A stretch of DNA of 33,731 bases from Accumulibacter sp. (GTDB lineage: Bacteria > Pseudomonadota > Gammaproteobacteria > Burkholderiales > Rhodocyclaceae): NCBI GenBank assembly GCA_031280565.1, contig JAITGN010000082.1:1-33731 (forward strand), read 5' to 3'. Below, one piece after another: positions 17,904 through 28,485 of the stretch. Made by a program: the position numbers and the translations under genes. Under the pieces are notes generated by a model. The model saw only the letters and a program-made list of their open reading frames with translations. It was not told the DNA's origin and searched no databases. Numbering within the stretch: the stretch's first letter is position 1; each line of letters opens with the position of its first letter.

Positions 17904-18761
17904 TTACGCTCGCCTCTGGCGCAGCTCGGCTTCAATTCCCAGAAGCGCTTCTTTGGCGCCCACGGACAAAGCGATATCGCATGGCCGCATCGTTTGGGCC
18001 TCGCGCGGATTGATGCGAATCAGCGGCGCGTTCAGCGCGTGCCCAAACATGCGCACGGTGGGAATCGCGGTACCCGCGCCGATTTCCATAATGACTGGAG
18101 ATTCGACGCGCGCAAGCCAGTCACAAAGAGCCCGCCGCTGGGCGCGCTCGCGGGAATCAAGCCAGCCCCAATCACTGAACATGAGAATGTTGGGCCGCGC
18201 CAGTCCGCCACAGCGGGAGCAATGCGGGGGGACGTTAAGAAGATGAGAGCGCTCTTCATCAACAACCGGCTCGAAATCCTGCGCCGTCCAAATATCGTCC
18301 GCGCATCCGCTCATACACTGCAAGTAATGGATCGAGCCATGAGCCTCGCAAATCCGGTCATCCTGAAAACCGGCTTTCTGAAAGTGGCCGTCGACATTGC
18401 TGGTAAAAACAAACGCGCCTCCCGGCATCTGGCTGGAAAGATCAAGGAGGACACGAAAACCGTCATGCGGCTGTGTCGCGCGGTAAAGCTTCAGCCGGTG
18501 GCCATAGAATCCCCATGCGAGCTTTGGGTCTTCATCAAAACTCAGGGGACTGGCAATGTTTTCGAAGCGGATACGCGCTTTGCTCAACGCGGGATAGGCG
18601 CGCCAGAAGCCTTTCTGACCGCGAAAATCCGGCAGGCCCGAATCGACGCCCATACCCGCGCCAGCCGTAATAAGCAGGCTGTCTGCTTTTTCAATCAGCC
18701 TTGCCGCACGAACGATGTTCTCATCCATTGTTTCCAGAGCAGTTGTTTGGGATGTTTTCAT
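17904..18761 (-). CDS. SIR2 family NAD-dependent protein deacylase (TSNVD variant)
   Basis: LLITAGAGMGVDSGLPDFRG, FVFTSNVDGHFQKAGF, CEAHGSIHYLQC, Cys4 zinc motif (C..C / CSRC). Confidence 0.9.
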   Translation of the reverse strand: MKTSQTTALETMDENIVRAARLIEKADSLLITAGAGMGVDSGLPDFRGQKGFWRAYPALSKARIRFENIASPLSFDEDPKLAWGFYGHRLKLYRATQPHDGFRVLLDLSSQMPGGAFVFTSNVDGHFQKAGFQDDRICEAHGSIHYLQCMSGCADDIWTAQDFEPVVDEERSHLLNVPPHCSRCGGLARPNILMFSDWGWLDSRERAQRRALCDWLARVESPVIMEIGAGTAIPTVRMFGHALNAPLIRINPREAQTMRPCDIALSVGAKEALLGIEAELRQRRA

Positions 18762-18810
18762 TCCGAATCATGGTTTTGAAATATCCTGTCCGCGCCCGGC
18801 AGACAGCGTT

Positions 18811-20772
18811 TCAAAGCACTATCTGCGCGCCCAGCTCAACGACGCGGTTATACGGAATCCTGTAATATTCCGTAGCACTGCTGGCGTTCCGGTACATCGC
18901 CGCGAATATTTTTTTGCGCCAGAACGCCACTCCCTGCCTTCCCTTTTTTGGCATGACCGTCACCCGCCCGAGGAAAAATGATGCCTCCATCATTTCAATT
19001 TCGAGGCCGTGTTCCGCGCATTTTTCCAGAGCCAACGGAATATCCGGCTCATCCATGAAACCGTAATGCACAATCAGAGTATAAAAACCGTTTTTCAGCC
19101 AACGCAACTCGATACGGCGCCGCTCCGATATATGCGCTTTTTCGTGAAGCTTCACATGAAAGAACAAAACGCGCTCATGCAAAACCTTGTTGTGTTTCAG
19201 GTTGTGCAGCATGGCGTCGGGCACATGCTTGATATCCGACGTCATGAAAATGGCCGTTCCCGGAACACGCGTCAACGCCGATTCATCAAGCGTATCGATA
19301 AACTCGTCCATCCGGATCGATTGATCGCTGATGCGTTTGAACAAAAGCTGACGTCCCTGCCGCCACGTGCTCATCATGAAGAACGCCAACAGGCCGGCGA
19401 GCAGCGGAACCCAGCCTCCTTCGGGAATCTTCAGTGTCGCCACGGAAAACAGCGCTATTTCGAGGGTCAAGAAACAACCAAACAATGCGGCAGCTTTCAA
19501 CCATCCCCAGCGTTGCGCAATCACAACGATGGACAGGAGCGAGGTGCTCACCATCGCTCCGGTTACGGCGACGCCGTAAGCACCCGCCAGATTCTGGGTC
19601 GTCCTGAAACCGAGAACGAGAATAACGACCGCGCAAAATAAGCCCCAATTGACTCCCGGAAGATAAATCTGTCCCTGCGTTTTTTCCGAAGTAAACTTCA
19701 CATCGCAACGGGGAACAAATCCAAGCTGCATGGCTTGCCGGGTAATCGAAAACGCGCCGGAAATAACCGCTTGAGAGGCGATCACAGTCGAAATCGTGGA
19801 CAGGCCGATCAGCGGGTAGAGCATCCAGTCCGGCGCAAGCCGGAAAAAAGGATTATCGACACTCGACGGGTCAGAAAGCAACAACGCGCTCTGTCCGAAA
19901 TAATTGAGGAGGAGCGCGGGCAGCGCGAAACGGAACCATGCCAGTTGAATAGGCCTGCGGCCAAGGTGCCCCATGCCCGCGTACAGCGACTCCGCACCGG
20001 TTACCGCCAGAACAATCGCGCCCAGCGCGACAAACGCTATTGCGCGATGCCCGGTCAGAAAGTCGATCCCATAGCGCGGATCAAGCGCTCGCAGCACACC
20101 GGGATTGCCGACGAGCCTGAACAGACCGAGAAGCGCGAGCGTCAAGAACCATACGGCCATCACAGGCCCGAAAAGCCGCGCGACTGAATCCGTCCCCCGG
20201 TACTGGACATAGAACAGGCCAAAAAGCACGAGAATCGTGGAGGGAACGACATAGGGCTGAAAGGCCGGCATGGCAATTTCGAGACCTTCCAGCGCGGAAA
20301 GCACGGAAACCGCCGGAGCGACGATACCATCGCCATAAAACATTCCCGCGCCCAGAGCGCCGATGGTCAAAACAACGCGCCCAGTCCAGCGCCGTCCACG
20401 CGTAACGCTCATCGCCAGCGCCAACAAGGCCATAATCCCGCCTTCACCTCTGTTATCGGAACGCAGAACGAAAACGATATATTTTATCGATACGATGACG
20501 ACAAGCAGCCAGAAAATGAGCGACAGGACGCCAAGAACGTTCTCCGGCGTCAGGGCAAGCGGCGCGTCGCCTCCAAAAGCCGTTTTCAACGCGTAAAGCG
20601 GACAGGTGCCAATATCGCCGTAAACAATGCCAAGCGCCGCCAGCACAAGCCTGGCTTCGCCGGACAGCGCCGAATGATCTTTATCCGTGTTTTTCTGTAC
20701 GAGCTGCGCGCACCACTGCACGCAAAGATCAAGCGTCCGCCGCAGTTTGTCCCGAACGCGTCTGAACACCAT
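18811..20772 (-). CDS. kup: Low-affinity potassium transport system protein Kup
   Basis: LVLAALGIVYGDIGTCPLYALKTAF, multi-TM, YFGQSALLL. Start taken at ATG 20772. Confidence 0.95.
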   Translation of the reverse strand: MVFRRVRDKLRRTLDLCVQWCAQLVQKNTDKDHSALSGEARLVLAALGIVYGDIGTCPLYALKTAFGGDAPLALTPENVLGVLSLIFWLLVVIVSIKYIVFVLRSDNRGEGGIMALLALAMSVTRGRRWTGRVVLTIGALGAGMFYGDGIVAPAVSVLSALEGLEIAMPAFQPYVVPSTILVLFGLFYVQYRGTDSVARLFGPVMAVWFLTLALLGLFRLVGNPGVLRALDPRYGIDFLTGHRAIAFVALGAIVLAVTGAESLYAGMGHLGRRPIQLAWFRFALPALLLNYFGQSALLLSDPSSVDNPFFRLAPDWMLYPLIGLSTISTVIASQAVISGAFSITRQAMQLGFVPRCDVKFTSEKTQGQIYLPGVNWGLFCAVVILVLGFRTTQNLAGAYGVAVTGAMVSTSLLSIVVIAQRWGWLKAAALFGCFLTLEIALFSVATLKIPEGGWVPLLAGLLAFFMMSTWRQGRQLLFKRISDQSIRMDEFIDTLDESALTRVPGTAIFMTSDIKHVPDAMLHNLKHNKVLHERVLFFHVKLHEKAHISERRRIELRWLKNGFYTLIVHYGFMDEPDIPLALEKCAEHGLEIEMMEASFFLGRVTVMPKKGRQGVAFWRKKIFAAMYRNASSATEYYRIPYNRVVELGAQIVL

Positions 20773-21233
20773 CAAAACGGAATATCGTCGTCCATATCGT
20801 CAAAGCCTTGCGCTTTTTTCGCAGGGGCTGCTCGCGGAGCCGCCGGAGCGGCTGAAGCGGGTGCACCTGCATAATCGGCCTCGCCTCCGGAGGAAGCAGA
20901 CCGGCTGCCGAGCATTTGCATCTCGGCAGCCTCGATTTCTGTCGTATAGCGGTCCTGACCTTCCTTATCCTGCCATTTCCGCGTTCGAATACGGCCTTCA
21001 ATGTAGATTGCCGACCCCTTCCTCAGATACTGACTGACGATCTCGGCCAGACGGCGATAGAAAACCACGCGATGCCATTCTGTCATTTCACGCTTTTCAC
21101 CGGAATTTTTATCTTTCCAGCTTTCCGTGGTCGCCATGCGGATATTGGCCACGGCATCTCCGTTTGTCATATAACGGACTTCAGGATCGGCGCCAAGATT
21201 GCCGACAAGAATAACTTTATTGACCGATGCCAT
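20772..21233 (-). CDS. ssb: Single-stranded DNA-binding protein
   Basis: [60 protein letters not shown]-term DDMDDDIPF. Confidence 0.98.
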   Translation of the reverse strand: MASVNKVILVGNLGADPEVRYMTNGDAVANIRMATTESWKDKNSGEKREMTEWHRVVFYRRLAEIVSQYLRKGSAIYIEGRIRTRKWQDKEGQDRYTTEIEAAEMQMLGSRSASSGGEADYAGAPASAAPAAPRAAPAKKAQGFDDMDDDIPF

Positions 21234-21660
21234 GATGTTCTCCAGAAAGATTCTCAAAACCGGGATTATAGCGGGCAATGACCGCGGCAGGCGCCACACC
21301 CCGCCCGTCACCGCAAACAAAAGACCCCCTCTCCCATTCATTGTAGCGGCGGCCATCCAAAAAGGCGGTCAAGGCTTCTTTCGCCCGCGATAAGTGCAGG
21401 CCGAAAGCGATTTTTACGGCAGCACTTTTTTGCCGAACCCGGTGTAAATCCATCAATTCCGTTCACGTGGCCACAGTGCCTCAATGAATCGGCAAGCGCA
21501 CTGGAATCAATCCCGGCATTTCTTTTCGAAACAGAAGTTTTTCGGCCAGCGCCGGTTACGATGGAATAAAATTCCGGCTTCCGAATTACGCTTTTTCGCA
21601 AGACACATCTATCAAATCCATTAAATCTATCGAACGAATCGATTCAATCGTGGAGTCGCA

Positions 21661-22893
21661 ATGATCTCAAAGAGTCTGATAAAAATTCCGCAAGGCGGTC
21701 AAAAAATCATCCCCGGACAGCGTGTTCCGGACAATCCGATTATCCCGTTCATCGAGGGCGATGGAACCGGCGTTGATATCACGCCTGTGATGATCAGGGT
21801 CGTCGACGCGGCCGTTGCCAAAGCCTATGACAGCCAACGGAAAATTCACTGGATGGAGGTCTATGCCGGGGAAAAAGCGCTAAAACTGTACGGCCCGGAT
21901 GTCTGGCTTCCGCCCGAAACGCTGGCAACCCTCAAGGAATATTCCGTCTCGATCAAAGGACCGATGACGACGCCGGTTGGCGGTGGAATCCGTTCGTTGA
22001 ATGTCGCCTTGCGCCAGGAACTTGACCTTTATCAGTGCGTCCGTCCGGTTCGTTATTTCAAGGGCGTTCCTTCGCCGCTCAAATCCCCGGAATTGTGCGA
22101 CATGGTGATCTTCCGCGAAAATACCGAGGACATTTACGCTGGGATCGAATGGGCCAACGGCACGGCGGAAGCAAAAAAAGTCATTCGCTTCCTCCAGGAA
22201 GAAATGGGTGTTGGAAAAATTCGCTTCCCGGAAACATCGGGTATTGGAATCAAGCCAATTTCAGTCGAGGGCACCGAACGTCTCGCGCGCGCCGCGATCA
22301 AATACGCGATCGCCAACAAACGCAAGTCGGTCACGATCGTGCATAAAGGCAACATCATGAAATTTACCGAGGGCAACTTTCGCGATTCGGCCTATGCGCT
22401 TGCCCGGCGTGAGTTCGGAGGAAAAGAGATCGACGGCGGCCCATGGCTTGAATTGCCGGAGGGTATCGTAATCAAAGACGTAATCGCAGACGCTTTCCTG
22501 CAGCAGATACTGTTGCGTCCGGCCGAGTACGACGTAATCGCGACGACCAACCTCAACGGCGATTACATTTCCGACGCGCTGGCTGCGCAGGTCGGCGGCA
22601 TCGGCATCGCGCCGGGAGGGAATATTTCCGACAGTTACGCCTGTTTCGAAGCGACGCATGGAACCGCGCCAAAGTACGCCGGCAAGGATTATGTCAATCC
22701 GGGATCCCTGATCCTTTCGGCCGAGATGATGCTGAAACATATCGGATGGCTTGAAGCCGCCTCGCTGATCGTCAAGGCAATGGAAGCCGCGATTCTGGAC
22801 AAAATCGTCACATACGATTTCGCGCGTCAAATGGAGGGCGCGACAGAAGTCTCGTGTTCCGGCTTTGGCCAGGCGATGATCGAACGTATGTAA
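21661..22893 (+). CDS. icd: NADP-dependent isocitrate dehydrogenase
   Basis: [63 protein letters not shown]. Confidence 0.97.
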   Translation: MISKSLIKIPQGGQKIIPGQRVPDNPIIPFIEGDGTGVDITPVMIRVVDAAVAKAYDSQRKIHWMEVYAGEKALKLYGPDVWLPPETLATLKEYSVSIKGPMTTPVGGGIRSLNVALRQELDLYQCVRPVRYFKGVPSPLKSPELCDMVIFRENTEDIYAGIEWANGTAEAKKVIRFLQEEMGVGKIRFPETSGIGIKPISVEGTERLARAAIKYAIANKRKSVTIVHKGNIMKFTEGNFRDSAYALARREFGGKEIDGGPWLELPEGIVIKDVIADAFLQQILLRPAEYDVIATTNLNGDYISDALAAQVGGIGIAPGGNISDSYACFEATHGTAPKYAGKDYVNPGSLILSAEMMLKHIGWLEAASLIVKAMEAAILDKIVTYDFARQMEGATEVSCSGFGQAMIERM

Positions 22894-22953
22894 GCCCCCC
22901 CAGGAGACAGGCTGCGACGCGCGGGATTTTTCGGCAGCGCGCGGCGGCCTGAA

Positions 22954-23451
22954 TCAGGGCGTCACTTCCGGCAAGATGGGAGAATCAAGCGAATGCGTGT
23001 CTGTGGCCGGGCGATCCATGTTCAGAAACTTCAGCTTTTCGGCGTCGCTCAGATTCGAATATTCCGCCCATTTTCGCTTGAGTTCCTGTTTTTTTTCGCG
23101 CGGCAATTGACGCGCCGTTTTGAAATTTTTGCGCGCCTCCTTCCTCTGCTCGAAGGTCAGCCTCTCCCATGCCTGCATTTGCGCCTGAATGCGGCGCTGT
23201 TCAGCGGGAGACTGGGAGGAAAAACGGTTGGAAATGCCAAGCCATCTTTTTCGGCGGGAATGCTCCATCGAATCCCAAGTGTCACTCAACGGAGCAAGCA
23301 CGATTTTTTGCTGTACCGTTAATTCGTTCCATGCGGGCTGGGGCGGTGTTGCCATGAGCGAAGCGCTCTCGGGAGCCGCGCATGCCGTCGAGACAAAGAT
23401 CACGCCGGAGAAAATCCCGGAAATCACTCTGATAAAGAGCGTTTTACCCAT
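22954..23451 (-). CDS. DUF3106-like protein
   Basis: Signal peptide plus WNELTVQQKIVLAPLSDTWDSMEHSRRKRWLGISNRFSSQSPAEQRRIQAQMQAWERLTFEQRKEARKNF, with a DUF3619/sigma neighbourhood. Confidence 0.75.
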   Translation of the reverse strand: MGKTLFIRVISGIFSGVIFVSTACAAPESASLMATPPQPAWNELTVQQKIVLAPLSDTWDSMEHSRRKRWLGISNRFSSQSPAEQRRIQAQMQAWERLTFEQRKEARKNFKTARQLPREKKQELKRKWAEYSNLSDAEKLKFLNMDRPATDTHSLDSPILPEVTP

Positions 23452-23798
23452 ATGTCAAAACCTTTGTCCGCAAACACGCCTATGGGCAATTCATCGGCAA
23501 GCAACTCGCTATCGATGGCACTCATTTCGCTAATTTCCCGGTCGGCGACCCAAAGCGCGGAACAGACAGTAACGCTCAAAAGCAACGCGAAAGAATACAG
23601 CACCCGCCATGCGGGCGAATCGTCGGGAAGAATGTAGCTGCCGACAGCCGTAAACAGCGGCCAGCGCGAAAACGGCTTTTGGCAGGCAAGCGCCTGTTTA
23701 CGCGCGGCCGCGAGACGCCCTGTCGTTTCAGAGGGCAGGTCGCGCAAGCCCTGGTTCAGGCATCGCGCGATTTTGAGGGCGAATTGATCTTCGTTCAC
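23424..23798 (-). CDS. DUF3619-like protein, GTG start
   Basis: VNEDQFALKIARCLNQGLRDLPSETTGRLAAARKQALACQ with a central TM helix; GTGA overlap with the sigma stop codon. Confidence 0.65.
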   Translation of the reverse strand: MNEDQFALKIARCLNQGLRDLPSETTGRLAAARKQALACQKPFSRWPLFTAVGSYILPDDSPAWRVLYSFALLLSVTVCSALWVADREISEMSAIDSELLADELPIGVFADKGFDIWVKRSLSE

Positions 23799-24358
23799 AA
23801 GGTAATTCCTTTTTCCTTCAAAGCTTTGGCCAGCGTATGGATGGCGCGTGAGCAGTGGGTTTTCACGCTGCCTTGCGAACACCCCATCGCCAATGCCGTT
23901 TCCGCGACATCCATTTCCTCCCAATAACGCATGAGAAAGGCTTCCCGTTGTCGTCGCGGCAAAATTTTTATTTCTTCCTCAATGGCGTTGAGAATCTGGA
24001 AGCGCAGCATTTTTTCTTCCGGGCCATCCTGTGCGCGATACTCCTGATCCCCGGCGATCATTTCAATCGCTTCCTGTTCTTCTTCCCGATCTAATGAAAA
24101 AGATGAAAACAGTTTTGTCCAGAGCGAACGGACTTTGTTCCTCCGCTGAAAATCCCGGATAGTGTTCTGCACGATACGTTGAAAAAGAGCGGGAAATTCC
24201 TTCGCGGGACGGTCGCCGTATTTTTTAGCCAGTTTCATCATGGATTCCTGTACGATATCAAGCGCTGATTCCTCGTCGCGCATCGCAAAAACCGCCTGTT
24301 TGAAAGCACGGCGTTCCGAGGCGATAAGGAAATCTGATAATTCTTGTGATGTAGCCAG
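23795..24358 (-). CDS. ECF-type RNA polymerase sigma factor, probable CTG start
   Basis: ALDIVQESMMKLAKKYGDRPAKEFPALFQRIVQNTIRDFQRR and LPRRQREAFLMRYWEEMDVAETALAMGCSQGSVKTHCSRAIHTL. In-frame sequence upstream of the ORF-track ATG (24283) encodes (M)ATSQELSDFLIASERRAFKQAVFA. Confidence 0.85.
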   Translation of the reverse strand: MATSQELSDFLIASERRAFKQAVFAMRDEESALDIVQESMMKLAKKYGDRPAKEFPALFQRIVQNTIRDFQRRNKVRSLWTKLFSSFSLDREEEQEAIEMIAGDQEYRAQDGPEEKMLRFQILNAIEEEIKILPRRQREAFLMRYWEEMDVAETALAMGCSQGSVKTHCSRAIHTLAKALKEKGITL

Positions 24359-24383
24359 GGCTCAATTCCTTGAAACAGACATT

Positions 24384-24427
24384 TGTCCACGGAGTGGACA
24401 TGGGAAATCTTGACCTATCGGGGTCAA
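24384..24427. promoter_or_regulatory. Two tandem dyads in the ilvB/sigma divergent intergenic region
   Basis: TGTCCAC-GGA-GTGGACA (24384-24400) and TTGACC-N6-GGTCAA (24410-24427). Confidence 0.45.
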
Positions 24428-24468
24428 GGCTTTAACGTTATAGGCTTTCTCAATTTCGACAAACGGGC

Positions 24469-26178
24469 GTGACCATGACCATGATGAACGGTGCTGAGAT
24501 TTTAATCAGGTGCCTACAAGAAGAAAAGGTCGAGTATGTATTCGGCTATCCAGGCGGAGCGGTACTCAACATTTACGATGAACTGTTCAAACAGGACAAA
24601 GTCAAGCACATCCTTGTCCGCCACGAACAGGCCGCCGTGCATGCCGCTGATGGATTCGCGCGCGCGTCCGGACGTGCCGGCGTCGCTATCGTGACGTCAG
24701 GCCCCGGCGCGACAAATGCGGTAACTGGCATCGCGACAGCGCATATGGACTCGATACCACTGGTTGTCATCTCGGGCCAGGTGGCGACTTCGCATATTGG
24801 CCAGGACGCTTTCCAGGAATGCGATACGGTCGGAATTACGCGGCACTGCGTGAAACACAATTTTTTGATCAAAAACGTGCGCGATATCGCAATAACATTA
24901 AAGAAAGCATTCTACATCGCCAGAACAGGCCGTCCGGGCCCGGTCGTCGTCGATATTCCGAAAGACGTAACGTCGGACAGGTACAGATTTGAATATCCGG
25001 CGGAACTGCAGATGCGCTCGTACATGCCGATAACAAAGGGACATTCCGGTCAGATCAGAAAGGCCGTAAACCTGCTGCTGAAAGCAAAACGTCCGGTTAT
25101 TTACGCGGGCGGCGGCGTTGTCTCGTCCAATGCGTCGGACCATCTTGTCGCCCTGGCGCGCCGCCTGAATTTCCCGGTGACCAACACGCTGATGGGGCTT
25201 GGGAGCTATCCGGGCACGGATTCCCTCTTCCTGGGCATGCTCGGAATGCATGGCACATTGCAAGCCAATATGGCCTCGCAGCATAGCGACGTTCTTCTGG
25301 CGATCGGAGCGCGTTTCGACGACCGTGTCATAGGGAACATCGAAAATTTTTCCGGGATGCAGCGCAAGATCATCCACGTCGACATTGATCCTTCGTCAAT
25401 TTCAAAGCGCGTTCGCGTGGATATTCCGGTTGTCGGTGACGTAGCCGACGTACTGGATGCGATGAACCGCCTGCTGGACGCGGAACAGGATATGCCGGAT
25501 GTCGGCGAATGGTGGAAAATGATCAAGGAATGGCGCGCCAAACAGTCGCTGAAATACAGCATGGGCAAAAGAATCATGCCGCAGTTTGTCATCGAGAAGC
25601 TCTGGGAAATAACAAAAGGCAAGGCGGTTATCGCTTCCGATGTCGGTCAACACCAGATGTGGACGGCCCAGTACTACAAATTCGACAAGCCGCGCCATTG
25701 GCTGAGTTCGGGGGGGCTTGGAACAATGGGGGTCGGATTGCCGTACGCACTGGGCGCGACGTTCGCCGGACTGGGCAAGCCTGTCGTCTGTGTTACCGGA
25801 GACGGCTCGATCCAGATGTGCATCCAGGAACTTGCGACAGCCAAACAGTATGGCTTGCCGATCAAAATAATTCTTCTCAATAATCATTTTCTTGGAATGG
25901 TACGGCAATGGCAGGAGCTGTTCTATGAAGGCCGCTATTCGCAGACCAATATGAATTTCCAGCCGGATTTCGTCCGGCTGGCCGAAGCGTATGGCCACGT
26001 TGGCATCCGCGTCGAACATCCCAAAGATATTGAGCCGGCCTTGCGGAAGGCTTTCGAAGATCACAAAAACGATCTGGTTCTGCTGGATATCCACACCTGT
26101 CCGGACGCCAACGTATTTCCGATGGTAGCTGCCGGCAAGGGGTTATCCGAACTGATGCTGGACAAGAACTCTCTGTAA
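24469..26178 (+). CDS. ilvB: Acetolactate synthase large subunit
   Basis: VEYVFGYPGGAVLNIYDELF, HEQAAVHAADGFARASGRAGVAIVTSGPGATNAVTGIATA; followed by ilvH and ilvC. Confidence 0.96.
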   Translation: MTMTMMNGAEILIRCLQEEKVEYVFGYPGGAVLNIYDELFKQDKVKHILVRHEQAAVHAADGFARASGRAGVAIVTSGPGATNAVTGIATAHMDSIPLVVISGQVATSHIGQDAFQECDTVGITRHCVKHNFLIKNVRDIAITLKKAFYIARTGRPGPVVVDIPKDVTSDRYRFEYPAELQMRSYMPITKGHSGQIRKAVNLLLKAKRPVIYAGGGVVSSNASDHLVALARRLNFPVTNTLMGLGSYPGTDSLFLGMLGMHGTLQANMASQHSDVLLAIGARFDDRVIGNIENFSGMQRKIIHVDIDPSSISKRVRVDIPVVGDVADVLDAMNRLLDAEQDMPDVGEWWKMIKEWRAKQSLKYSMGKRIMPQFVIEKLWEITKGKAVIASDVGQHQMWTAQYYKFDKPRHWLSSGGLGTMGVGLPYALGATFAGLGKPVVCVTGDGSIQMCIQELATAKQYGLPIKIILLNNHFLGMVRQWQELFYEGRYSQTNMNFQPDFVRLAEAYGHVGIRVEHPKDIEPALRKAFEDHKNDLVLLDIHTCPDANVFPMVAAGKGLSELMLDKNSL

Positions 26179-26190
26179 AGGAACTCCGGT

Positions 26191-27737
<1,547 letters not shown>

Positions 27738-27758
27738 CCTTTCATGAACGACAACCGC

Positions 27759-27798
27759 GCCGGTCACGCGCACAAGCGCATGGCCGGCCAGTTTTTTT
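27759..27798 (+). terminator. Intrinsic terminator/attenuator between ilvC and psd
   Basis: Hairpin GCCGGTCACGCGC-ACAA-GCGCATGGCCGGC (one mismatch, one wobble), then CAG and TTTTTTT, immediately followed by AGGAGG. Confidence 0.7.
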
Positions 27799-27809
27799 AG
27801 GAGGTTGAA

Positions 27810-28445
27810 ATGGACTATCCGCATCCCATCATCGCGCGGGAAGGTTGGCTGTTTATCGCGCTGGCGTTGGCAGCCGCTTTGCTCTCCTCGTTTTTCGACT
27901 GGATTTCCCTGCCTTTCTGGTTGATTTTCCTTTTTTGCGTGCAATTTTTTCGTGACCCTGGGCGCCGCATCGCCGGAGGGCCCAAAAGCGTTCTATCGCC
28001 CGCCGACGGACGGATCGTTGTCATTGAAGAAACCGAAGATCCTTATTTGAAACAGCCCGCGATCAAGGTCAGCGTTTTCATGAATGTATTCAATGTCCAT
28101 TCCAACCGTTCTCCGATCGCGTGCGTCGTGCGCCAAAAATGGTACAACCCCGGCGCTTTTTTGAACGCGGCGCTTGACAAGGCTTCGCTGGAAAACGAGC
28201 GTTGCGCCCTGCGGCTCGAAACGACGGATGGCCGTAATATCACTTGCGTCCAGATCGCGGGACTGATCGCGCGCCGCATTCTGAATTACGCGGAAAACGG
28301 GGTCTCGCTGGCGGCTGGCGAACGTTATGGGTTTATTCGTTTCGGTTCGCGGGTCGATCTCTATCTGCCACGCGACTCACAAGTGAAAGTCGTGATCGGC
28401 GAAAAAGTATCCGCCGCCAGCACGATAGTCGCCGAATTGTCGTAA
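27810..28445 (+). CDS. psd: Phosphatidylserine decarboxylase proenzyme
   Basis: [36 protein letters not shown] processing-site motif. Confidence 0.95.
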   Translation: MDYPHPIIAREGWLFIALALAAALLSSFFDWISLPFWLIFLFCVQFFRDPGRRIAGGPKSVLSPADGRIVVIEETEDPYLKQPAIKVSVFMNVFNVHSNRSPIACVVRQKWYNPGAFLNAALDKASLENERCALRLETTDGRNITCVQIAGLIARRILNYAENGVSLAAGERYGFIRFGSRVDLYLPRDSQVKVVIGEKVSAASTIVAELS

Positions 28446-28485
28446 CAGCGGGCGGCGGACGCAATCCGCCGCCATTCCTTTCTCA

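Noticed and set aside
21405-21525. Cobalamin-riboswitch-like string (GCCGAACCCGGTGTAAATCC ... GCACTGG ... CCCGGCA) upstream of icd
   Set aside because: The expected pairing after TCC is absent, there is no CCCGCAACTGT-like box, and icd is not a usual B12 target. An Infernal search with the Rfam cobalamin model would decide.
21338-21601. 87-aa minus-strand ORF between ssb and icd
   Set aside because: No recognisable family and overlaps another ORF in a different frame; unsupported.
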